From contig NZ_PHQX01000002.1 of assembly GCF_002803515.1 (NCBI RefSeq), forward strand, positions 310,001-374,000: a DNA stretch of 64,000 bases. The letters run 5' to 3'. This DNA comes from Stenotrophomonas lactitubi. GTDB lineage: Bacteria > Pseudomonadota > Gammaproteobacteria > Xanthomonadales > Xanthomonadaceae. The position numbers and the translations under genes are program-made. Positions within the stretch are counted from its first letter, which is position 1; every line of letters starts with the position of its first letter. This document shows positions 8,131 to 16,540 of this stretch, piece after piece. Under the pieces are notes generated by a model. It had not been told where the DNA came from, made no database searches, and was given only the letters and a program-made list of their open reading frames with translations.

Positions 8131-8730
8131 ATGAATGCATCGGTCGAGAAATGCGCTTCTTCATCAAAAGATGGACTTCGGCGCCGCCCCTGGGTAGCAG
8201 GGTATCGCTGCCTCACAATCACTATTGCAGCGTTGGTACTGTCAGCGTGTTCGAGCGGTGCACGCCCAACCCCCTCGCATCATTTGAATCAAAGACAGTC
8301 CGTCAAATCAGGGAGTGAAATTGGTATGGAGCGATTCAAGAACGATATCGAGCGTTTGGCTAGCGTGCGTTTTGATGATGTCGACGCATTGAATGAACAA
8401 CTTCACACGCACCTGGGTGCACCGACGCGACAGGGCCTGCGGGACGAGCGGACCGCAGAACGCGGAAGGTTGGGCGACCTTGAGGTCCGGAACATCACGC
8501 TGAGAAGTCCTGCCGACGATCCTACGCACGCGACCCTGATCTTTGAGGTCGCGCCACCGAGCATCGCGCTCGAGGAAATCATCTGGGAGAACTCCGCCAT
8601 AGAGCCACCTCACCCCGATGCGCCTGGCTCCCGCCCTTACTGGTCTGCTCAGGTGAACAGTGCCAAGGTTGTGCTCGGGCTCTCCCTTGACTACAAGACG
8701 CTGACCTTCGTATCGATCAGTCAGCGCTAA
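8131..8730 (+). CDS. Putative lipoprotein, likely immunity partner of the adjacent T4SS effector
   Basis: A 199-residue protein with a positively charged N-terminus (DGLRRRP), a hydrophobic stretch and a lipobox LSAC with Cys40, so it is probably an outer- or inner-membrane lipoprotein facing the periplasm. GAGAGG lies 7 nt before the ATG. The rest of the protein matches no family I know. It sits 28 bp upstream of an XVIPCD-like effector in the same direction. In Xanthomonadales T4SS loci the lipoprotein next to an effector is usually its immunity protein (X-Tfi), so that role is inferred from context. Base composition is clearly lower in G+C than in the flanking genes. Confidence 0.65.
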   Translation: MNASVEKCASSSKDGLRRRPWVAGYRCLTITIAALVLSACSSGARPTPSHHLNQRQSVKSGSEIGMERFKNDIERLASVRFDDVDALNEQLHTHLGAPTRQGLRDERTAERGRLGDLEVRNITLRSPADDPTHATLIFEVAPPSIALEEIIWENSAIEPPHPDAPGSRPYWSAQVNSAKVVLGLSLDYKTLTFVSISQR

Positions 8731-8758
8731 CCCCCTGTCATTGCGAAGGAGCCGCACC

Positions 8759-9901
8759 ATGGAACGTAATGAAGAACTTGCACTGTCTCAGCCGCAGGAG
8801 GGTGGCCGACCAGGAACCACACGTCGTCCGGCTTCGCCATTGGCCGATCCCTCGCTGGCGCCGCTTCTGGCGAAATCCCCAACACTTCGAGCGGGTCTCG
8901 CACAGGCTGATCGCGACAACCTGGGTGTCGAATGGGGGCGAGCCGGTGACGGCACCTATCTTATTCCCGGTGTGAAGATCGTTATTGACGAGAACGCAAT
9001 CGGGCAAGGCTCCAGAATCGCACGTTCTCTTTCTCACGAAGTTGGGCACCATCTCTTCACCGAACCATCAGATCCGACGACTAAGCAATCCTATGTAAAC
9101 AGCAAGTTGCGAGGAGAAGCAGCTGCGACTCTCAGCAATGTCCAGGTCCAGCGCGAAATTGTCGCCGCTGGCGGTCCGGACATTGGCGTTTCCGGCACAG
9201 GTAACCGGCCACAACAATATGGAGCCATTGCGGCGGAACTCCAGGCTGGACGGATCAACCGCAGCCAAGCGATTGAACAGATCGCTGAGGTTTTCAAGAC
9301 GGAGGCTCCATCTGTTGGTCCTCATGCGAATTACGAGCTTTACTACGGCGCGTTCTATGACCAGCACATAGCGCCCTCGCAGCGGCAGCGACGACGCAGG
9401 CCAGAGCCAGAACTTGACGCCGAACGCACCGCAGTTGCGGACAGAGTTGGCACTCCCGCCGACGACTCACCGTCGCTGCATCGAGTGTCTTCTTCAACAG
9501 CTGAACTTGGCGATGCAGACCGTGCTCTCTATATGCAGATCAGGGCTGGTGTGGAACGCCTGGACGCCGAGCATGGGAAGCCGTGGGACGAGTCGAGTCA
9601 GCGCATGTCCGCAAGCCTGCTGGTACTGGCGAAGGAGCAGGGGCTTTCGCGGGTTGACCATGTTGTGTTGAACAGCCCGACAGAAAGCCTGGCTCGGGGT
9701 GAGAGGGTCTTCATAGTGGAGGGAGCAATGGATGATCCAGCCCATCGCCGAGGACACATGAATACGATGGATGCGCTTCGTGCGCCTGAAGCGGAGTCGC
9801 TTCATCGTGCTGATGCATTGAGTCAATCGCAAGCAGCGATCCTTGAACTACAGCCGGCACAGCATGTTCATACGCAGGACGGCCCATCGATCTTGAGATA
9901 G
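8759..9901 (+). CDS. Putative Xanthomonadales T4SS effector (X-Tfe) with HExxH metallopeptidase domain
   Basis: A 380-residue protein in two parts. Residues 1-200 carry a zinc-protease signature SHEVGHHLF (HEVGH at 93-97) with a candidate third ligand Glu120 in RGEAAA. Residues about 265-350 resemble the XVIPCD secretion domain: RMSASLLVLAKEQGLSRVDH, then VFIVEGAMDDPAHRRGHMNT. That domain is recognised by VirD4 of the bacteria-killing X-T4SS. The tail is Gln/Ala-rich. The ATG at 8759 follows GAAGGA with 8-nt spacing and is preferred over 8741. A toxin role against competing bacteria is inferred from the domain pair and the upstream lipoprotein; the target is unknown. Protein order and G+C suggest horizontal acquisition. 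Confidence 0.75.
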   Translation: MERNEELALSQPQEGGRPGTTRRPASPLADPSLAPLLAKSPTLRAGLAQADRDNLGVEWGRAGDGTYLIPGVKIVIDENAIGQGSRIARSLSHEVGHHLFTEPSDPTTKQSYVNSKLRGEAAATLSNVQVQREIVAAGGPDIGVSGTGNRPQQYGAIAAELQAGRINRSQAIEQIAEVFKTEAPSVGPHANYELYYGAFYDQHIAPSQRQRRRRPEPELDAERTAVADRVGTPADDSPSLHRVSSSTAELGDADRALYMQIRAGVERLDAEHGKPWDESSQRMSASLLVLAKEQGLSRVDHVVLNSPTESLARGERVFIVEGAMDDPAHRRGHMNTMDALRAPEAESLHRADALSQSQAAILELQPAQHVHTQDGPSILR

Positions 9902-9929
9902 GAGTATCGCTGCAGCATCGGAAGGGTCA

Positions 9930-10565
9930 TCACCGCCGCCCATCCACCGCCATGCGCACGGCCAACCCGGCCAGCACCATGCCCATGAACCACCGCTGCA
10001 CCGCCTGCCAGGTGGGACGCGCAGCCAGGAAGCCGGCAATGCTGCCGGCCATCATCGCGATGATGCCGTTCACGCTCACGCTGACCAGCAGCTGGGTGGA
10101 ACCCAGCACCAGCGACTGCATCAACACGCCGCCTTCGCTGTCCGGGTGCAGGAACTGCGGCAGCAGGGACAGGTACATCACCGCCACCTTCGGATTCAGC
10201 ACATTGGTCAGGAAGCCCATCGCGAACAGCTTGCGCGGGCCGTCCACCGGCAGGTCACGCACCGCGAACGGCGACCGCCCGCCCGGCTTCAATGCCTGCC
10301 AAGCCAGGTACAGCAGGTACAGCGCGCCACCGATGCGCAGCGCGTCGTAGGCGAACGGCACGGTCATCAGCAGCGCGGTGATGCCCAGCGCCGCGCACAG
10401 CATGTAGAACACGAAGCCCATCGCCACCCCGCCCAGCGAAATCAGCCCGGCCACGCGGCCCTGGCAGATCGAACGCGAGATCACGTAGATCATGTTCGGC
10501 CCAGGTGTCAGCACCATGGCCAGCGAGACAAGGGCGAAGGCCAGCAGGTCGGACGTGGCGGGCAT
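9930..10565 (-). CDS. LysE/RhtB-family amino-acid exporter
   Basis: A 211-residue membrane protein with about six helices. The family signature LTPGPNMIYVISRSICQGR occurs near residue 20, and GFLTNVLNPKVAVMYL in the middle is the conserved NPK motif of LysE/RhtB exporters, which pump amino acids or homoserine lactones out of the cell. The ATG at 10565 fits the usual family N-terminus; longer in-frame versions run into the thioesterase promoter. Its last 17 residues lie in the direct repeat that borders the effector island, so its 3' end may have been replaced during insertion. Confidence 0.85.
   Translation of the reverse strand: MPATSDLLAFALVSLAMVLTPGPNMIYVISRSICQGRVAGLISLGGVAMGFVFYMLCAALGITALLMTVPFAYDALRIGGALYLLYLAWQALKPGGRSPFAVRDLPVDGPRKLFAMGFLTNVLNPKVAVMYLSLLPQFLHPDSEGGVLMQSLVLGSTQLLVSVSVNGIIAMMAGSIAGFLAARPTWQAVQRWFMGMVLAGLAVRMAVDGRR
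9951..9984. repeat. Right-hand direct repeat matching the LysE stub at 7891-7924
   Basis: It contains the exact 18-base core GCCAACCCGGCCAGCACC also found at 7901-7918, in the same orientation. The copies flank about 2.05 kb that includes the effector and lipoprotein genes. It lies within the 3' end of the intact LysE-family gene. Confidence 0.65.
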
Positions 10566-10657
10566 GGTGGGTTCACGCAGTGGGGGTGCCGAAGTGTAGC
10601 GCCGCCTGCACGCCACCTGCCTTAAAATCCGTCTTACCCCACACCCGAACCGCCCCC

Positions 10658-11068
10658 ATGACCCCCATTCCCGAGACCGTGCCGCCGACCGAAGTGCGCA
10701 TGGCCGAAATCGTCTTCCCCAACCACACCAACCATATGGGCACCCTGTTCGGTGGCCAGGCACTGGCATGGATGGACAAGGCCGCCTTCCTGGCCGCCGC
10801 CCGCTACTCGCGCCGCACCGTGGTGACCGCGCGCAGCGACCAGGTCGATTTCAAGCTGCCGATCCGCATCGGCCAGATGGTGGAGACCATCGGCCGCATC
10901 GTCGAGGTCGGCCGCAGCTCGATGAAGGTCGAGGTGGAGCTGATCGCCGAGGACCTGCACAGCGGCGAGCGCAAGCTGTGCACGCGCGGCCACTTCGTGA
11001 TGATCGCCCTGGGCGAGGATGGCCACCCGGTGACCGTGCCGCAGCTGCCCGGCGCGCCGGCGGCCTGA
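10658..11068 (+). CDS. Acyl-CoA thioesterase, YciA-like hotdog fold
   Basis: A 136-residue single hotdog domain. The motif NHTNHMGTLFGGQALAWMDK with the catalytic Asp near residue 40 is diagnostic of the YciA/BACH-type acyl-CoA thioesterases that hydrolyse acyl-CoA to free acid and CoA. RSDQVDFKLPIRIGQ follows as in the family. The ATG at 10658 gives the usual length. It is divergent from the LysE gene and 43 bp upstream of the sirtuin gene, possibly co-transcribed. Confidence 0.88.
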   Translation: MTPIPETVPPTEVRMAEIVFPNHTNHMGTLFGGQALAWMDKAAFLAAARYSRRTVVTARSDQVDFKLPIRIGQMVETIGRIVEVGRSSMKVEVELIAEDLHSGERKLCTRGHFVMIALGEDGHPVTVPQLPGAPAA

Positions 11069-11111
11069 GCCCGTGCTTGCGGGGGCGCCCGCGCGCCCCC
11101 ATCTGGCTGCC

Positions 11112-11915
11112 ATGACCCTGCCGCTCACCGACTTCATCGACCGCGCCCAACGCCTGTTCGTGCTGACCGGCGCCGGCTGCAGCACCGCTTCGGGCATTCC
11201 CGATTACCGCGATGCCGATGGCCAGTGGAAGCGCACGCCGCCGGTGACCTACCAGGCGTTCATGGGCGAGGCAGCCACCCGCCAACGTTACTGGGCGCGC
11301 AGCCTGCTGGGCTGGCCGCGCTTCGGCCAGGCCCGGCCCAACGGCACGCATCAGGCGCTGGCCGCACTGGAGGACAGCGGCAAGCTGCAGGTGCTGCTGA
11401 CCCAGAACGTGGATGGCCTGCACCAGCGTGCCGGCAGCCGCAACGTGATCGACCTGCACGGTCGCCTGGACCTGGTGCGCTGCATGGGCTGCGAACGTCG
11501 CAGCGAGCGTGAGGACTTCCAGCTGCAACTGCTGCAGGTCAACCCCGGCTGGGAGTCGCTGGAGGCCGGCATCGCGCCCGACGGCGACGCCGACCTGGAA
11601 ACCGACTTTTCCGCGTTTGCGGTGCCGGACTGCCCGCACTGCGGCGGCCTGCTGAAGCCGGACGTGGTGTTCTTCGGCGAGAACGTGCCGCGTGAGCGTG
11701 TGGATGCCGTGCACGACCACCTGCAGCAGGCGGATGCGGTACTGGTGGTGGGCTCCTCGCTGATGGTCTATTCCGGCTTCCGCTTCGTGCAGGCGGCGGC
11801 CAAGGCTGGCTTGCCGGTGGCCGCGCTGAACCGTGGCCGCACCCGTGCCGACGACCTGCTGCAGTTCAAGGACGAGCGCGATTGCGCCGAGGCGCTGGCC
11901 GGCTGGGTGCGCTGA
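11112..11915 (+). CDS. NAD-dependent protein deacylase, Sir2 family
   Basis: A 267-residue sirtuin that removes acyl groups from lysine using NAD+. The NAD-binding GAGCSTASGIPDYR is at 20-33, TQNVDGLHQRAGS precedes the catalytic His116 in DLHGRLD, and two CxxC pairs (CMGC and CPHC) form the zinc site. The second pair is followed by PDVVFFGENVP and VVGSSLMVY. The sequence is closest to SIRT4-like class II sirtuins by these motifs. The ATG at 11112 starts 7 residues before the hydrophobic start of the Rossmann fold. Its NAD dependence may link it to the salvage genes at 16-20 kb, but that is only proximity. Confidence 0.92.
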   Translation: MTLPLTDFIDRAQRLFVLTGAGCSTASGIPDYRDADGQWKRTPPVTYQAFMGEAATRQRYWARSLLGWPRFGQARPNGTHQALAALEDSGKLQVLLTQNVDGLHQRAGSRNVIDLHGRLDLVRCMGCERRSEREDFQLQLLQVNPGWESLEAGIAPDGDADLETDFSAFAVPDCPHCGGLLKPDVVFFGENVPRERVDAVHDHLQQADAVLVVGSSLMVYSGFRFVQAAAKAGLPVAALNRGRTRADDLLQFKDERDCAEALAGWVR

Positions 11916-12020
11916 CACATCGGCTGCGCCTTGCCCACGAAACAGCGATCTACCCACACGGTTGATCTATCGGCCGTACAGCGGTGCAATACGCACCCCC
12001 TTTGATACACCCCCACTGCC

Positions 12021-13124
12021 GTGAGCCAGCTGTTTTCGCCGATCTCCTTCGGCCCCCTGACCCTGTCCAACCGCATCGTCGTCGCGCCGATGTGCCAGTA
12101 CTCCGCCGAAGACGGCCGCGCCAGCGACTGGCACGCCATGCATCTGGGCAACCTGGCGCAGTCCGGTGCGGGCCTGCTGATCCTGGAGGCCACCGCGGTC
12201 GAAGCGCGCGGCCGCATCAGCTGGGCCGATCTGGGCCTGTGGGACGACGGCACCGAAGCGGCACTGGCACAGGTGCTGGCCAGCGTACGCCGCTGGTCGC
12301 CGATGCCATTGGGTGTGCAGTTGGCCCATGCCGGCCGCAAGGCCTCTACGGCGCGCCCGTGGGATGGCGGTGGCCAGTTGCCGGCCGACGATGTGCGCGG
12401 TTGGACCACGGTCGCGCCGTCGCCGCTGCCCTTCCATGCAGCCGATCCGGCGCCGCAGGAACTGGACGAGGCCGGCATCGCCGAGATCGTTGCCGCCTTC
12501 GCCGCCAGCGCGGTGCGCGCCGAGCGCCTGGGCTTCGAGCTGATCGAGATCCATGCCGCGCACGGTTACCTGCTGCACCAGTTCCTGTCGCCGCTGAGCA
12601 ACCGCCGCACCGATGGCTACGGCGGCTCGCTGCCGAACCGCCTGCGGATGCTGGTGGAAGTGTTCGATGCGGTGCGTGCCGCGGTGTCGGACAAGGTCGC
12701 CGTGGGCGTGCGCATCTCCGCCAGCGACTGGGTCGAGGGTGGCTGGGACATCGTGCAGAGCGAGGCGCTGGCACAGGTGCTGGACGCGCGTGGCTGCAAT
12801 TTCCTGCATGTTTCCAGCGGCGGCCTGCACGAGCGCCAGAAGATCAGCGTCGGCCCGGGCTACCAGGTGCCGTTCGCGGCGGCGATCAAGGCCAAGAAGG
12901 TGCGCATGCCGGTGATCGCGGTGGGCATGATCACCGAGCCCGAGCAGGCCGAATCGATCCTGCGCCACAACCAGGCCGATGCCATCGCGCTGGCCCGCGG
13001 CATCCTGTACGACCCGCGCTGGCCGTGGCACGCCGCTGCTGCGCTGGGTGACAGCGTGGTGCCGGCGCCGCAGTACCTGCGCTGCGAGCCGCGCGACGCA
13101 CGCGGCGTGTTCAGTCCGCGCTGA
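12021..13124 (+). CDS. NADH:flavin oxidoreductase, old yellow enzyme family (YqjM-like)
   Basis: A 367-residue FMN enzyme that reduces activated C=C bonds with NAD(P)H. The N-terminal VVAPMCQYSAEDGRASDWH is typical of the thermophilic-like/YqjM subgroup. HAGRKAST and IHAAHGYLLHQFLSPLSN carry the substrate-binding His residues and a conserved barrel strand, and the C-terminal GMI...LARGILYDPRWP binds phosphate. The start is GTG. It is convergent with a LysR regulator that ends 3 bp downstream. The physiological substrate cannot be told. Confidence 0.9.
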   Translation: MSQLFSPISFGPLTLSNRIVVAPMCQYSAEDGRASDWHAMHLGNLAQSGAGLLILEATAVEARGRISWADLGLWDDGTEAALAQVLASVRRWSPMPLGVQLAHAGRKASTARPWDGGGQLPADDVRGWTTVAPSPLPFHAADPAPQELDEAGIAEIVAAFAASAVRAERLGFELIEIHAAHGYLLHQFLSPLSNRRTDGYGGSLPNRLRMLVEVFDAVRAAVSDKVAVGVRISASDWVEGGWDIVQSEALAQVLDARGCNFLHVSSGGLHERQKISVGPGYQVPFAAAIKAKKVRMPVIAVGMITEPEQAESILRHNQADAIALARGILYDPRWPWHAAAALGDSVVPAPQYLRCEPRDARGVFSPR

Positions 13125-13127
13125 GCA

Positions 13128-14036
13128 TTACACCTGCCAGGCCGGCGGCAGGCCGGCCTGCAGGTGCTCGAACAGCGCGCGGATCTTGGCGGTGAAATCG
13201 CGGCGGTCACTCACGCAGAAATAGACCTCCATCGGCTCCGGCTTCCAGTCGGTGCCGCAACCGAACACCGCCTGCAGGCGCCCGTCGCGCAGGTACGGTT
13301 CGGCCACGAACGCTGCCAGCCGGGTAATGCCCGCTCCGGCAGCGGCCAGTTCGGCCAGCGCATTGATGTCATCGCAGACCATGCTCGGCGGCAGTGCTGC
13401 GTCCACGCGTTGACCGTCTTTCAGCAAGCCCCAGCGTAGTGGTCGGCCATCGGTGGGGAAGCGGTGCAGCAAGCCGCGATGGGCGGCCAGCTGCGCCGGC
13501 TCCAGCGGCATGCCGTGTGCCTGCAGGTACGCAGGCGATGCGCAGAACACGAACGGAATACGTGCCAGAGGGCGCGCCACCAGCCCGTCCTCCAGCTGCG
13601 CGCCGATGCGGATGCTTGCATCCACCGCCTCGGCACCGTGCTGCACGGCGCGATCGGTCAGGCGCAGTTCCAGCTGCAACTGCGGGTAGCGCTGCTGCAG
13701 TGAGGGCAGCAGCGGTGCCAGCACGTGCCGGCCGAACGCGCTGCTGCTGGCGATGCGCAGGGGCCCGGCCGGTTCCACGTCGCCGGTGACCATGGCCTGC
13801 GCGCGTGCCAGATCGGCTTCGAGATGCCGCACCTGTGCCAGGTACACCGTGCCGGCCTCGCTCAGCGCCAGTTGGCGCGTACTCCGGTTCAGCAGGCGCA
13901 CGCCCAGGTGGGCTTCCAGACGGTTGATGTTCTGGCCCACGGCGGTGGCGCTGATGCCAAGGGTGCGTGCCGCAGCGGCAATGCTGCCGGTCTCTGCGGT
14001 GCGGGTGAAGCTGCGGATGAGCTGCAACAGGTTCAT
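13128..14036 (-). CDS. LysR-family transcriptional regulator
   Basis: A 302-residue LTTR. The winged helix covers residues 1-60 (LIRSFTRTAETGSIAAAART, then AVGQNINRLEAHLGVRLLNR). A substrate-binding domain with PLRIASSSAFGRHVLAPLLP and SPAYLQAHGMP follows. The ATG at 14036 gives the standard LTTR N-terminus. It lies back to back with purU (113 bp between starts) and tail to tail with the old-yellow-enzyme gene, so either could be its target. Confidence 0.9.
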   Translation of the reverse strand: MNLLQLIRSFTRTAETGSIAAAARTLGISATAVGQNINRLEAHLGVRLLNRSTRQLALSEAGTVYLAQVRHLEADLARAQAMVTGDVEPAGPLRIASSSAFGRHVLAPLLPSLQQRYPQLQLELRLTDRAVQHGAEAVDASIRIGAQLEDGLVARPLARIPFVFCASPAYLQAHGMPLEPAQLAAHRGLLHRFPTDGRPLRWGLLKDGQRVDAALPPSMVCDDINALAELAAAGAGITRLAAFVAEPYLRDGRLQAVFGCGTDWKPEPMEVYFCVSDRRDFTAKIRALFEHLQAGLPPAWQV

Positions 14037-14149
14037 GACCGACCAGCTTGCCATGCGGAAGGCCAAGTATCGCTTGGGTCTGTACCAAGCAGTCGGTTGC
14101 ATCGGTGACCATCGTCCACCGCGCAACGATGCTGTCCTACACTCGGGCA

Positions 14150-15001
14150 ATGCGCCCCGATTCCATCCTCACCCTCTCCTGTCCCGACCGCACCGGCATC
14201 GTCTACCGCGTGTCGGGCCTGTTGTTCGACCACGGCTGCAACATCCTCGACGCCCAGCAGTTCGGCGACGAGGAGAGCGGTCGCTTCTTCCTGCGCGTGC
14301 ACTTCGACCGCGATGCGGGCCTGCCGCTGGATACCGTGCACAACGCGATGGCTGCACTGGCAGCGGACTTCGGCATGGACTGGCAGCTGCACGACGGGCG
14401 CCGCCGGCCACGCCTGCTGGTGCTGGTCAGCAAGCAGGGCCATTGCCTGAACGACCTGCTGTTCCGTGCACACAGCGGCCAGCTGAAGGTGGATATCGCT
14501 GCGGTGGCATCCAACCATGCGGACTTCGCAGCGCTGGCGGCGTCCTACCAGGTGCCGTTCCACCACCTGCCGGTGAACGCCGACACGCGCGCGGCGCAGG
14601 AACAGCAGATCATCGATCTGGTCGAGCGTGAGCGCATCGATCTGGTGGTGCTGGCGCGCTACATGCAGATTCTCTCGCCCATGCTGTGCCGTGCGCTGGC
14701 GGGCAGGGCAATCAACATCCACCACAGCTTCCTGCCCAGCTTCAAGGGCGCGCAACCCTACCACCAGGCGCACGCGCGCGGGGTCAAGATCATCGGCGCC
14801 ACCGCGCACTACGTCACCGAAGACCTGGACGAAGGTCCGATCATCGAACAGGACGTGGCCCGCGTGGACCACGCGATGACTCCCCGCGAGTTGGTGCGGC
14901 TGGGCAGCGATACCGAATCGCAGGTGCTGGCGCGGGCGGTACGCCGGCACGTGGAGCACCGAATCCTGCTCAACGGGCACCGCACGGTGGTGTTCAGGTA
15001 G
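14150..15001 (+). CDS. purU: Formyltetrahydrofolate deformylase
   Basis: A 283-residue enzyme that hydrolyses 10-formyl-THF to formate and THF, supplying formate for PurT and balancing the folate pool. An N-terminal ACT-like regulatory domain (LTLSCPDRTGIVYRVSGLLF, residues 6-25) is followed by a formyl-transferase domain with NIHHSFLPSFKGAQPYHQA and VTEDLDEGPII, giving the Asn/His/Asp catalytic set. The ATG at 14150 starts exactly at the ACT strand. The last 8 bp overlap the 3' end of the convergent NYN gene. Confidence 0.95.
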   Translation: MRPDSILTLSCPDRTGIVYRVSGLLFDHGCNILDAQQFGDEESGRFFLRVHFDRDAGLPLDTVHNAMAALAADFGMDWQLHDGRRRPRLLVLVSKQGHCLNDLLFRAHSGQLKVDIAAVASNHADFAALAASYQVPFHHLPVNADTRAAQEQQIIDLVERERIDLVVLARYMQILSPMLCRALAGRAINIHHSFLPSFKGAQPYHQAHARGVKIIGATAHYVTEDLDEGPIIEQDVARVDHAMTPRELVRLGSDTESQVLARAVRRHVEHRILLNGHRTVVFR

Positions 15002-15713
15002 CGCTGGCGGTTCCCGGGATGGCACAAGGCAATTGCCCGCGATGCGCCCGTTGTTGCTCCAATGGTCTGGGGCAGGTAGAGCGCACGCCATCAATGTGTT
15101 CCATCAGCCCTTTGGGAATGGACGACCACATCGGATCCAGAACGAAATCGACTCCTTCACGCCGGGCAAGCTTCGCGGCCGGCACGAAGTCAGCATCACC
15201 CGCCATCAGAATGATCTGGCGGACCTGACGCTTGAGGGCGAGTGACGAGATATCGATGCCGATGCGCATATCCACGCCTTTCTGTCGCACATTCGGTTGC
15301 AGCTCGTCGGCCTGAAGATCGCCGAACGTTCGCTTTCCCTTGAGCAGGTCGTCGAAGGTTCGTGACCCGGTCGTCCACGAACTGAAGTCGGTGAGATGGC
15401 CAAGACGCAGGGCGACCTTCCGCTTCTGCTTCAGTGCCTCGTGCAGGCTGGTTCTGAACAGCGCTTCGTCGGATCGCGAATAGTCGATGCACAAACCGGA
15501 AATCGGGTTGTGCATCTTCTTGCGCAACGGCGGGCAGTCGTAGAAGAAGATGCGATAGAGGTCCCGTCGCTCGCCACTTGCATGCTTCAGATGGGCGATG
15601 GCCCATCGGTGGGCGACCTCGGCGGCGCGTTGAGCGTTGTAAGCGTTGTGGGGCTCGATGCGGCGAAAGCGCTTGATGAAGTAGCCGCCATCAATGAGAA
15701 CTGCCGTCGGCAT
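14994..15713 (-). CDS. NYN-domain protein (PIN-like putative RNase, LabA/DUF88 type)
   Basis: A 239-residue protein. The opening VLIDGGYF and the later ILMAGDADFVPA, together with GVDMRIGIDIS, supply the acidic residues of a PIN-like NYN nuclease fold. A basic middle (QKRKVALRLGH) suggests nucleic-acid binding. Such proteins are often encoded singly and their targets are mostly unknown; some accompany defence or RNA-processing systems. No partner gene is visible here. The sequence is somewhat lower in G+C than its neighbours. Confidence 0.8.
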   Translation of the reverse strand: MPTAVLIDGGYFIKRFRRIEPHNAYNAQRAAEVAHRWAIAHLKHASGERRDLYRIFFYDCPPLRKKMHNPISGLCIDYSRSDEALFRTSLHEALKQKRKVALRLGHLTDFSSWTTGSRTFDDLLKGKRTFGDLQADELQPNVRQKGVDMRIGIDISSLALKRQVRQIILMAGDADFVPAAKLARREGVDFVLDPMWSSIPKGLMEHIDGVRSTCPRPLEQQRAHRGQLPCAIPGTASAT

Positions 15714-15856
15714 ACCTTTGCCCTCCTGGCTTCATCCAATGAAAAGCCCTCGGTTCGGCCGTCCCGCGATCTGTTGGGGGGCGTACTGGGAGGGCTGGAT
15801 GGCTCGATTCTGCAGGTTGCGAATCAGGCACACAAGCGGCAGAGGCGACATGCTGC

Positions 15857-16483
15857 TTACAGGACCGCAATCCTCGCTTTCGCCAGGGCCTCGCGCACCA
15901 TGCCGTCGTTGGCATCGGTCACCGGGCGGGTCAGCTCCCACAGGAACTTCACCCGGAAGCCGGACTTCACCGCGTCCTGCGCGCTCCACAGCACACAGTA
16001 ATCGCGCGCCAAGCCGCACACGTGCACCTCGCGGATCCCTCGTTCGTGCAGCCAGCCGGCCAGTCCGGTCGCCGGGCGCGTGCCGTCGGGGCCGTGGTTT
16101 TCGCGGAAGGCGCTGTACGAATCCACCTGCTGGCGCGTGCCTTTGCGCAGGATCAGGTCGGCCACGGTCCAGTCCACTCCCGGGTGCAGTGCGGCGCCCG
16201 CGCTGCCCTGCACGCAGTGGTCCGGCCACAGCGTCTGCGGCTGCGCGTGCAGCAGGATGGCTTCAAAAGGCAGATGCCCCGGATGCTGGCTGGCAAACGA
16301 GGCATGGTCGGCCGGGTGCCAGTCCTGGGTTGCGACCACGGTGCGGTAGCGGCGCTCGGCCAGCAGTGCCGTGATCGGCGCCACCAGCGCATCGCCCTCT
16401 TCGCAGGCGAGGGCGCCACCGGGCATGAAGTCCGGCTGCAGGTCGATCACCAGCAGGGCGACGTCAGCGGGCAGGGCGGTCAT
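15857..16483 (-). CDS. pncA: Nicotinamidase
   Basis: A 208-residue isochorismatase-fold enzyme that deamidates nicotinamide to nicotinate. The catalytic triad is Asp14 (LVIDLQPDF), Lys114 (LRKGT) and Cys163 (LARDYCV). Metal ligands Asp54, His56 and His60 are in DWHPADH. It lies 57 bp downstream of queH on the same strand and is likely co-transcribed with it, under the riboswitch at 17373-17567. It offers the deamidating route of NAD salvage, alongside the direct NadV/NadM route encoded just upstream. The 143 bp to the NYN gene hold nothing recognisable. Confidence 0.93.
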   Translation of the reverse strand: MTALPADVALLVIDLQPDFMPGGALACEEGDALVAPITALLAERRYRTVVATQDWHPADHASFASQHPGHLPFEAILLHAQPQTLWPDHCVQGSAGAALHPGVDWTVADLILRKGTRQQVDSYSAFRENHGPDGTRPATGLAGWLHERGIREVHVCGLARDYCVLWSAQDAVKSGFRVKFLWELTRPVTDANDGMVREALAKARIAVL

Positions 16484-16540
16484 GGCAGGTCCGGCACAAC
16501 GGGAGAGGGGCGACCAGCGTGGCCGCCCCTCGCGCGCACG

